From Anaerolineae bacterium (GTDB taxonomy: Bacteria > Chloroflexota > Anaerolineae > Aggregatilineales > Phototrophicaceae): a stretch of 22,674 nucleotides of DNA. The notes under the pieces were generated by a model that worked only from the letters and a program-made list of their open reading frames with translations, had not been told where the DNA came from and ran no database searches. Shown here in pieces: positions 12,155 to 19,264 of this stretch. The stretch lies in NCBI GenBank assembly GCA_025454675.1, contig JALONZ010000003.1:1-22674 (forward strand). Reading direction: 5' to 3'. Every line of letters starts with the position of its first letter. The stretch's first letter is position 1. A program made the translations under genes and the position numbers.

Positions 12155-14677
12155 ATGCACACACTAACAAACGAAATTTCATTCATCAAGTCGTTACAGT
12201 TGGCGGCAGATGCCCGTCTGAGCAAAGTGAATTACACCGATGACCATATCTGGGACTGGGTGTTTGAAGATGAAAAACTGGCACCACTCACTTTACGCAC
12301 CCGTTATGGTGGCAGGGTTGGACGTGTGAGCCTCATTCCCCAATGGATACATAGTGGGCGCACCATCGGTACACCCCAAACCTATGCCAAAGCACCGCGC
12401 TTAACCGCCTTTGCGCCTGCCTTTGCCCGTGCCGAAGGCGCGATTACATCCACATTGAGCCTCATCGCCGAATATTGGGTGATGGAATCCAATGCGGTAG
12501 GTGGACGTTTCACCATCAGCAATACAGGTGCAGTATCCGAAACACTAGAATTATCACTTATGGGTGATATTCTGCACGATAAAAAGACTGATTTAGCCAT
12601 CATCACACTCATCTCACAATCTCATGCGTTGTCATTAGGGCGCTATGCCAATTTAGAGCCGATTGTCATGCTCGAAAATGCCCAAGCAAAAGCACAAAGT
12701 GGTAAAGCGCAACCCATCATCACATCTAAATTGACCATCGAAGCAGGTCAAAGTGTGCGTGTGCGTTTCGTCCATGCGGGATTGAATCGGATGGGTGATT
12801 CGCTCAATCGCGCCATGTATTGGCTAGAACAAAATTGGGATGAGGCATTTGCAACCATCGAAAAAGCCAGTCAATCCATCCCTTCCATTCAAACAGGTGA
12901 TGCCAATCTGGATACACTCATCGCGTTATCCTATCATCACCTGCTCCAAGCCTTCATATCCCCCACCAACACCCTGCCTCATGCTTCATTTGTCGCCACC
13001 CGTCAAAGTGAGCGCGGATATAGCGCACGGGGTGATGGGAATGATTTTGACCGTAGTTGGAATGGACAGCCCGCACACCTCGCCTATTTAGTATCACTTG
13101 CCATCTCACCCATATCGGCAGAATTAGCACAAGGGGTACTCAAAAATTTCTTAGCGACACAAACACATGATGGCAAGGTAGAGATAAAACCCAGCCTTGC
13201 GCCACAGCCACCCAGTGAACGCCACCTTTGCCCACCCATTTTAGCCCGTATGGCATGGCATATTTATCAGTACACCGAAGATAGAACTTTCCTAGAAGAA
13301 ACCTTCCCCAAATTGCTCCGCTTTTATCAAAAATGGGTCGAAAGTGATATTGACCAAGATGCGATGCCCGAATGGGAACATGAGCGCCAAATGGGTTATG
13401 TGTTCTTCCCAACCTTTGGCAATAATCAGGCATGGGCGCAAAATGTAGATATTCGCATCACAGAATCGCCTGATATGGCGACTTATATGATTTCAGAAAC
13501 GATTTATCTGTCTTATATATCACATGTATTGGGCAAAACCGATGGTTATGGGCTACTGAACAAAATCACCAAACTTCAAGCCTTTTTAGAAAAATTATGG
13601 CGCGAATCGCTTGGGCGCTACAGTTATCAAGACCGTGATACCGACCTTGCTACTCCATATATCCCGATTTTTATGGAACTGCCCGCCGATGAGCGCGTGC
13701 CTGTCGCATTATCATTAGAAGATGCCGCGCGGATACAAGTCCATCTCATTGGTGGAACAAGTCAAGCCCCAAAAGCGACATTACATATCACAGGAACAGC
13801 ACCTAATGGCGACCCACTACATGAACGCGCCGATGTAAAAAGTCATTTTATCTGGGGATATGGCAACGGATTTTATACCAGTCGCAATTTATTCAAGACA
13901 GTAGATGAAGTCTATTTTGAAGGCGTAAGTCGTGTTTATAAATTCACGGCACATACGGTTGATTTCAGCCGTCCCGATATTAACGGATTGTTACCCCTCG
14001 CACTAGAAGGTATCCCCGAAAATCGCGCCGAATCACTCATCAAATTACTCACCGACCCCGCCCAATTTTGGCGCAAGAGTGGAATGAGCATTGTCTCTGC
14101 CAAAGACCCGAATTATGACCCGTCTAGCGCGGTTGGTGGTGGTGGTGTGTGGTCATATTGGACAACCCTCATCGGCGAAGGCTTAATCGAATATGGACGT
14201 GCCGATATAACCACCCAAATGATACAAAATCTCCTCAAAACCCAATTAACTGCCTACCAAGCCAATGGGTATTTCAGCGAGTTTTATCATAGTGACCAAC
14301 CACAAGGCTGTGGCGAAAAGCATCACTTAGGTGGCATTGTGCCGTTATATTTGTTAAATCGTGTGTTAGGAATACAAATTTTTGATGAACGGCGTGTTTT
14401 CGTCAGTGGGAAATTGTTTTGGGGACGTGAAATCACCATAACCCAACACGGTGTTACCATCAACCGCACTAATGATGAAGCCCACATCACCTTCCCTTCG
14501 GGTTATACAACAACAATCACCATAAAAGATGCGGGTGAAGTTGTAGAAGATACAAATGCGCCTATCATCCCCAAAATGCCGATGGAACCGCATTTTCCAC
14601 CACAACTCGATGCGCCAAATGAAACAAAGCGGGTTATAATTCAAGTAGATATAGAACCTGATGAACCGATTTCTTAA
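12155..14677 (+). CDS. Putative (alpha/alpha)6-barrel glycoside hydrolase (GH63/GH15-like), cytoplasmic
   Basis: An 840-residue protein without signal peptide. Residues 1-235 are a beta-sandwich-like N-terminal domain; 245-520 and 610-740 carry the helical pairs of a six-hairpin glycosidase: NDFDRSWNGQPAHLAYL (296-312), QTHDGKVEIKPSLAPQPP (336-353), FLEETFPKLLRFYQKWVE (379-396) and, late, a glycine-rich VWSYWTTLIGEGLIEYG (665-681) with FSEFYHSDQPQGCGEKH. Order and motif spacing resemble GH63/MGH1-like or glucoamylase-type enzymes, where the general acid lies in the WD/W-N region and the base in the late segment; D297/D299 and E709 are candidates. Residues about 525-605 look like an inserted beta domain splitting the barrel. 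Substrate unknown; an alpha-linked glucoside or mannoside is likely from the fold. ATG 12155 has AAGG at 12141-12144. It sits between a lipoprotein and a histidine kinase. Confidence 0.7.
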   Translation: MHTLTNEISFIKSLQLAADARLSKVNYTDDHIWDWVFEDEKLAPLTLRTRYGGRVGRVSLIPQWIHSGRTIGTPQTYAKAPRLTAFAPAFARAEGAITSTLSLIAEYWVMESNAVGGRFTISNTGAVSETLELSLMGDILHDKKTDLAIITLISQSHALSLGRYANLEPIVMLENAQAKAQSGKAQPIITSKLTIEAGQSVRVRFVHAGLNRMGDSLNRAMYWLEQNWDEAFATIEKASQSIPSIQTGDANLDTLIALSYHHLLQAFISPTNTLPHASFVATRQSERGYSARGDGNDFDRSWNGQPAHLAYLVSLAISPISAELAQGVLKNFLATQTHDGKVEIKPSLAPQPPSERHLCPPILARMAWHIYQYTEDRTFLEETFPKLLRFYQKWVESDIDQDAMPEWEHERQMGYVFFPTFGNNQAWAQNVDIRITESPDMATYMISETIYLSYISHVLGKTDGYGLLNKITKLQAFLEKLWRESLGRYSYQDRDTDLATPYIPIFMELPADERVPVALSLEDAARIQVHLIGGTSQAPKATLHITGTAPNGDPLHERADVKSHFIWGYGNGFYTSRNLFKTVDEVYFEGVSRVYKFTAHTVDFSRPDINGLLPLALEGIPENRAESLIKLLTDPAQFWRKSGMSIVSAKDPNYDPSSAVGGGGVWSYWTTLIGEGLIEYGRADITTQMIQNLLKTQLTAYQANGYFSEFYHSDQPQGCGEKHHLGGIVPLYLLNRVLGIQIFDERRVFVSGKLFWGREITITQHGVTINRTNDEAHITFPSGYTTTITIKDAGEVVEDTNAPIIPKMPMEPHFPPQLDAPNETKRVIIQVDIEPDEPIS

Positions 14678-14695
14678 TATCATGTAGACAAAATT

Positions 14696-15727
14696 ATGAC
14701 AGACACAATCGCGCCTCACAGTAGTCAGAATGAGTTTATTTTCCTCAGCACCTCTGATGGTATCATCACGGCATCAGAGGGAATTGTCGAAAAAATTAAT
14801 CCAGCAGGCGCAGGGATGTTGGGCATTATGCCCGAAGATGTCATCGGCAAACCTGTTAAAAAGGCATTTGAAGCCAATCCTGCCCTTGTTAGCCTATTTA
14901 CGCGAACAGGCGAACATTCTCTCGATATTCGCCTCCCGCGCAGACGGTTGGCAGTTGGCATTGCCAATACACTGGCAGATGAATCACGTATCGTCATTTT
15001 GCACGATGTGACAGAACGACGTGATTTAGAAAGCCGTAGAGAAGCCCTCATCCGCGCTTTGAATCACGACTTGCGGAATCCCATCACAGGTATTTCAGGT
15101 TTTGCCGATTTGGTCGTCAAATTTGGTGATTTGAACGAACAACAAGCTAAATTCATCACCCGCATCAAGCAAACAGCCATCAAAATTCATGATGTTATCA
15201 ATACATTGGTCGATTTGGCATGGATTGAGGCGGGTATGCCGTTGATGTACCAACCGATTCAATTGCGCGACATTATCAACAAAGCCGTCAAGCGGTTAGT
15301 GGGTATCGCCCAAGAACGCAAAATCATCATCGTCAGTTCAGTACAAAATCCCATGCCAATTATCATGGGCGATGCAGAACGGCTTGAACAAGTGGTGTAT
15401 AACCTGCTCCATAATGCCATTTTATATTCGCATACCGAACAAACCGTTGCCATTCATGCGTGGGGCAATCAAGACAAAGTCTATTGCAGTGTTGCAGATA
15501 GGGGCATCGGCATTTCGGATGACGAAATAGATATGGTATTTGACCGCATGTTTCGGTCACGGAGTGAAGTGGTGCGAAATATTCCGGGCGGGGGATTGGG
15601 TCTCACACTTGCCCGTACCATCGTCCGCCGTCATGGAGGCGATATTACCGTCACCAGCCATTTCGGAGAGGGTAGCACCTTTACATTAATCATTCCAACG
15701 GTTGCATCAGAATCGAAATCGGCATGA
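14696..15727 (+). CDS. PAS-domain sensor histidine kinase without membrane segments
   Basis: A 343-residue soluble kinase. Residues about 13-108 form a PAS domain (DGIITASEGIVEKINPAG, ending ILHDVTERRDLE), which senses a ligand or signal. The dimerisation and phosphoacceptor helix has ALNHDLRNPITG with His124. The ATPase domain shows an N-box (NLLHNAILYS, N240), G1 (DRGIGI, 268-273), F-box (FDRMF, 282-286) and G2 (GGGLGLTLA, 298-306). It would autophosphorylate and pass phosphate to a response regulator, but none lies in the window, so it is an orphan here. ATG 14696 has no clear ribosome site, so coupling to the preceding gene 18 bases upstream is possible. Its stop overlaps the next gene by ATGA. 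Confidence 0.93.
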   Translation: MTDTIAPHSSQNEFIFLSTSDGIITASEGIVEKINPAGAGMLGIMPEDVIGKPVKKAFEANPALVSLFTRTGEHSLDIRLPRRRLAVGIANTLADESRIVILHDVTERRDLESRREALIRALNHDLRNPITGISGFADLVVKFGDLNEQQAKFITRIKQTAIKIHDVINTLVDLAWIEAGMPLMYQPIQLRDIINKAVKRLVGIAQERKIIIVSSVQNPMPIIMGDAERLEQVVYNLLHNAILYSHTEQTVAIHAWGNQDKVYCSVADRGIGISDDEIDMVFDRMFRSRSEVVRNIPGGGLGLTLARTIVRRHGGDITVTSHFGEGSTFTLIIPTVASESKSA

Positions 15728-16908
15728 AGCACGCTTTTTGGCTTGTTGGATGGTTATTATGCCTATTGGTGGCGTGTACCCCCACCCCGCCTCCAAATAC
15801 ATCTGGCTTAACCATTGCCACATTTGACCCCAACGCGCCCAATCCAGAAATCACACCATTCGTTCAACCATCCCCCACCCCGCTCACATTAGAACGATGC
15901 ACCCCCGATTCAATAGACCGCGCACTTGCCATCATCCCCACTTATACCCCAAGTGCAGGCGCATTCATCACCATTCAAAACGGTCAATTGTGGCAAACCG
16001 ATAAACCGTACCCTGTGTATGGCATTAATTACTACCCGCGAGATTACCCCAACCACCGATTTTTGACCGAGATGGATGTTCCCGCCATTGATTTTGAACT
16101 CGATTTGATGCGCGTCAATGGATTAAACACCCTTCGCATTTTTATTCGGTATCAAGATTTATTCGCGTGCGAGGCAGATGGCACAATCCCACGCCCCGAT
16201 AATTTGCTCCGCTTAGACCAATTCATCCAAACCGCAGGGGCGCGGGGTTACAAGTTGATTGTCGTATTGCATCACGACCCCGCTTGGGATGAATATCCGT
16301 TATATGCCATGCCACCGCACATTACCGCCCAAACTGCATATATCGCACGCCGTTATGCTGATGAACCCATTATCATGGCATATGATATACGTGATGCGGG
16401 GGACACAGATTATCGTCAATATCGTAAAACGGCGGTGTTACGCTGGTTAGATGCGATGCGTGCGATATTGGATGAATACGCGCCGAATCAACTCATTACT
16501 GCCACTTGGATGACTGATATAACCGATACGATTCCATATGTGGATTTTATCAGTTTTGGGCATTTTGATGATGTGGAGTCGTTACGCCAAAAAATTGCCA
16601 TTTTGCAATCGGTGGCAGGAGATAAGCCCATTTTGCTGTCATCAGTGGGTTATGCGACCTATGAGATGGATGAATTGGCGCAACGTGAAGCCATTTATCG
16701 TGCCATAGAAGCGGTGCAACGCAATAACTTGGCGGGTTGGGTCATCTGGACGGCATTCGATTATCCCCTCACAGCCATTTGCCAAGACCCCAATTGTCCC
16801 GCCGCCGATAACCCCTCGAATCGGTTTGGGATATGGAACACCAGTTATTTTCCCAAACGGGCGCTGGATGCCATTCGGTTGGCAACAGGCGTTGCACAAG
16901 AAGGATAA
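15724..16908 (+). CDS. GH5-like lipoprotein, probably catalytically inactive
   Basis: A 394-residue lipoprotein: lipobox LLVAC (Cys18), a Pro/Thr linker to about residue 55, then a TIM-barrel domain like GH5-type mannanases and cellulases from about 80 on (PVYGINYYPRDYPN at 97-110, LNTLRIFIRYQ at 134-144, YKLIVVLHHDPAW at 176-188, GWVIWTAFDYP at 338-348). In active members the strand-4 segment ends in Asn-Glu; here it reads MAYDIRDAGDT (218-228), with alanine at the expected Glu (A225). The strand-7 segment, normally Glu-x-Gly, reads KPILLSSVGYAT (301-312), with serine at the expected Glu (S307). Both catalytic residues therefore seem lost while the fold motifs remain. It overlaps the kinase gene by ATGA. 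A glycan-binding or sensing role is likely; a non-GH5 barrel family with other catalytic residues is the main alternative. Confidence 0.8.
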   Translation: MKHAFWLVGWLLCLLVACTPTPPPNTSGLTIATFDPNAPNPEITPFVQPSPTPLTLERCTPDSIDRALAIIPTYTPSAGAFITIQNGQLWQTDKPYPVYGINYYPRDYPNHRFLTEMDVPAIDFELDLMRVNGLNTLRIFIRYQDLFACEADGTIPRPDNLLRLDQFIQTAGARGYKLIVVLHHDPAWDEYPLYAMPPHITAQTAYIARRYADEPIIMAYDIRDAGDTDYRQYRKTAVLRWLDAMRAILDEYAPNQLITATWMTDITDTIPYVDFISFGHFDDVESLRQKIAILQSVAGDKPILLSSVGYATYEMDELAQREAIYRAIEAVQRNNLAGWVIWTAFDYPLTAICQDPNCPAADNPSNRFGIWNTSYFPKRALDAIRLATGVAQEG

Positions 16909-16910
16909 AA

Positions 16911-16934
16911 TAAAAAGGGGCTGATTTAGCCCCT
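16911..16934 (-). terminator. Terminator of the amtB-PII unit (shared with convergent operon)
   Basis: On the minus strand AGGGGCT and AGCCCCT form a 7-bp stem with a 5-base loop followed by TTTTATTTTA, a canonical intrinsic terminator 67 bases after the PII stop. On the plus strand the same stem lies 7 bases after the GH5-like gene, but without a T-run. Confidence 0.8.
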
Positions 16935-17000
16935 GCAACGACACTTTTCACACAGGATATTTTGGTTCACAACGGCATGATGCGCCGTATATCACCCTCT

Positions 17001-17372
17001 TTATTTTTTGCTGTCAATATCACCTTGATATTTCAGGGCTTCGCTACCCTCTTCACCCGAAGAAATGCGAATCACATTATCTACAGGCAACACAAAAATC
17101 ACACCATCACCAGAATCACCACTAAAAGCGGCTTTTTTGATGGCTTCAACCGTTGCTTTGACATTGTGTTCACTCAAGATAATATTAACTTGTATTCTCG
17201 GCAACATATCCACTGTATATTTGCCAGTACGTCCTTGAATCACCATCCCTTTACCGCGTCCACGACCACGTACAGGGAAGGTATTCAACCCAACGATGCC
17301 AATATCAGACAGAGCTTTTTTGACATCTTCAAATTTATCTGTGCGGATGATTGCTTCAATCTTCTTAATCAT
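17001..17372 (-). CDS. glnK: PII family nitrogen regulatory protein with divergent ligand-site residues
   Basis: A 123-residue PII protein (MIKKIEAIIRTDKFEDVKKA start). PII trimers read 2-oxoglutarate and ATP/ADP and control ammonium channels by inserting the T-loop. T-loop Tyr51 (here Y52) is kept. Residues that normally bind nucleotide and 2-oxoglutarate differ: Gln39 is Gly40 in RGRGRGKG, Lys90 is Val91 after SGDSGDG, Arg103 is Ser104 in IRISSGEEG; Arg101 is kept (R102). About ten extra residues follow the usual C-terminus. ATG 17372 is chosen since AAGGGG (17383-17388) is 10 bases away; ATG 17381 is too close. It lies 69 bases after amtB, so GlnK-type regulation of that channel is expected, possibly with altered effector response. 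Confidence 0.9.
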   Translation of the reverse strand: MIKKIEAIIRTDKFEDVKKALSDIGIVGLNTFPVRGRGRGKGMVIQGRTGKYTVDMLPRIQVNIILSEHNVKATVEAIKKAAFSGDSGDGVIFVLPVDNVIRISSGEEGSEALKYQGDIDSKK

Positions 17373-17401
17373 GTTCTTCATTCCCCTTACGATAGATGTT
17401 G

Positions 17402-17423
17402 GGGGCAAGTGAAGCCTTGCCCC
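17402..17423 (-). promoter_or_regulatory. Stem-loop between amtB and the PII gene
   Basis: GGGGCAAG (17402-17409) pairs perfectly with CTTGCCCC (17416-17423) around a 6-base loop, in the 69-base gap. No T-run follows, so it looks more like a stabilising or partial read-through element than a full terminator. Confidence 0.55.
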
Positions 17424-17441
17424 AGTAGATAGTTTAGACGG

Positions 17442-19001
17442 TTATTCTTTGGTGACGATTTGCATGGGTAACACATCGGGCCACAAACTGGCTTGGTGTT
17501 CATAGGCATCAATACCGATGGTATCTGCCACTTTATCCACACGCAAGCGGTTAGCGGCTTTAAGTGCACCAAACAACAAGAAAGATGTCACACCAACCCA
17601 TAAAATAATTGCACCCATTCCAACCACCTGTGCAATCAGTTGGTCTGCGCTACCACCTACCAATAAGCCCGCACCTGTACCAAAAGCATCATTGGCAAAC
17701 AAGCCGATGGCGATAGTCCCCCAAATACCATTGGCACCATGTACCGCAAATGCGCCTACGGGGTCATCAATTTTGAGCGATTCGATAAATTCAACTGCCA
17801 ATATCACTAAAAGACCACCAACAGCGCCAATAATCACAGCAGAACCGGGCAACACATAAGCGCATGGTGCGGTGATGGCAACCAACCCAGCCAACGAGCC
17901 ATTGAGAGTGAACGTCAAATCCCAACGCCCGGTGCGGAAATAAACCGTGAATAGGGCTACCATAGCACCAGCACCTGCCGCCAGTGTGGTATTAAGAGCA
18001 ACCAACCCAACCAAACCACCATCACCCATAACCAAGGTTGAACCCGGATTAAAGCCATACCAACCAAGCCACAAAATCATTGTGCCTAATGTTGCTAATG
18101 CCATGTTGTGTGGTGGCGGGAATTCGCCAAATTTACGGTTGGGGCGCGGTCCCAACATCCAAGCACCAGTAAGCGCGATAATGCCACCTGTCGCATGAAC
18201 AACGGAACTGCCCGCAAAATCCCAGAATCCACCAGCGGCTATCCAACCACCGCCCCAAACCCAGTGAACAACCACAGGATAAATGAACGCACCAACGACA
18301 ATTGTGTAAATAATCTTGGCAACAAAATCTGTCCGTTCAGCCATCGCGCCAGTTGCAATTGTGCCAGCAGTGGCGGCAAAAGCATATTGGAAGAAGAAGA
18401 AGGATAACACGGTCAGACCAGTCCAACCCATCGCTTCATTCACCTCACCCATGAAGAAATATCTCACCGATGCGCCATCGGGGCTACTCACAATTTCAAA
18501 GGCTTTAGCGAGGAAGAAATTATCAGTACCTATAAAACCACCCGCGCTTGTGCCAAAGGCGATACCAAACCCAACCGCCCAAAAGCTAATCGCCGTAATG
18601 ATTGCATCGGCAAAGTTTTCGAGCAATGAATTCACCACACCTGTTTGGCGGATGAGACCCGCTTCAAGTAAAGCAAAACCTGCTTGCATGAAAAAGACCA
18701 AAAAGCCTGCAATAAATACCCACAGGGTATTAACAGCAACTGTGGTATCAGAAATAGCGGTTAAAGCATCTGCCAACGTTGGCTCGGCTTCTACCGCCTC
18801 AACAACTTCTGAGGATTCTTCAATAACTTCTGTTGAATCTGTTGTGGTAGATTCATCTGTAACAACAACTTCTGCTGTTGGCTCTGGTGTTGGCTCTGGT
18901 GTAACATCTTGTGCACTCGCCACACTTGCAATAGTCAGAACTATCGTCCCAATTAATAACGCTAACAAACTACGACGGATTTTTCTCATGCTTTTGTTCA
19001 T
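17442..19001 (-). CDS. amt: Ammonium transporter (Amt family) with acidic extracytoplasmic extension
   Basis: A 519-residue channel for ammonium uptake. Residues 1-30 are a signal-peptide-like segment ending ASA-Q; 31-85 are a Thr/Glu/Pro/Val-rich acidic stretch; the eleven-span Amt core begins near 92. Pore residues are present: DFAGSSVVHATGG (261-273) with the first twin histidine H269 and the conserved Asp261, and FAVHGANGIWGT (418-429) with H421. The C-terminal cytoplasmic tail keeps IGIDAYEHQ (495-503), which contacts neighbouring subunits and PII. AGGGG lies 7 bases before ATG 19001. A weak promoter candidate, TTGGCA (19057-19062) with TATCGT (19035-19040), spacing 16, is visible upstream. 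The order amtB then PII is reverse to the common glnK-amtB order. Confidence 0.95.
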   Translation of the reverse strand: MNKSMRKIRRSLLALLIGTIVLTIASVASAQDVTPEPTPEPTAEVVVTDESTTTDSTEVIEESSEVVEAVEAEPTLADALTAISDTTVAVNTLWVFIAGFLVFFMQAGFALLEAGLIRQTGVVNSLLENFADAIITAISFWAVGFGIAFGTSAGGFIGTDNFFLAKAFEIVSSPDGASVRYFFMGEVNEAMGWTGLTVLSFFFFQYAFAATAGTIATGAMAERTDFVAKIIYTIVVGAFIYPVVVHWVWGGGWIAAGGFWDFAGSSVVHATGGIIALTGAWMLGPRPNRKFGEFPPPHNMALATLGTMILWLGWYGFNPGSTLVMGDGGLVGLVALNTTLAAGAGAMVALFTVYFRTGRWDLTFTLNGSLAGLVAITAPCAYVLPGSAVIIGAVGGLLVILAVEFIESLKIDDPVGAFAVHGANGIWGTIAIGLFANDAFGTGAGLLVGGSADQLIAQVVGMGAIILWVGVTSFLLFGALKAANRLRVDKVADTIGIDAYEHQASLWPDVLPMQIVTKE

Positions 19002-19154
19002 ACGATTCCCCTACAATTCACGAATAAGAGAGTCACGATATTCGATTGGTAGTTTATGCCAATGTTAAATCGCTCCACAGTTCGCTTTTAGCCAAATTAT
19101 GGTGAATTTTTTAGGTAAATTGTGACAAAAAAGTACCAAGATACTACTCGTGCG

Positions 19155-19178
19155 AAAAAAGGCACAAACGCCTTGTGC
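19155..19178 (-). terminator. Intrinsic terminator after the ABC exporter gene
   Basis: On the minus strand GCACAA and TTGTGC form a 6-bp stem around a 5-base loop, followed by C and six Ts (19155-19160). It lies about 85 bases after the ABC gene stop and isolates that gene from amt. Confidence 0.65.
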
Positions 19179-19219
19179 AAATTACGACAAATAAATTTTG
19201 TGTTTTATAAAGAGAGGAG

Positions 19220-19248
19220 TGGCGGATAAAACCGTTTTTTATCCGCCA
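19220..19248 (-). terminator. 12-bp hairpin directly after the ABC exporter gene
   Basis: TGGCGGATAAAA (19220-19231) pairs perfectly with TTTTATCCGCCA (19237-19248), loop of 5 bases, 16 bases after the stop codon. No T-run follows on the minus strand; together with the hairpin at 19155-19178 it makes a tandem transcript end. Confidence 0.6.
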
Positions 19249-19264
19249 TGAGGGGTAAAACTAT

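Noticed and set aside
18316..19068. Long open frame of 250 codons on the plus strand
   Set aside because: It lies antisense to the amt gene, whose pore motifs and start are clear; its product is low-complexity and matches no family pattern, so it is a mirror frame.
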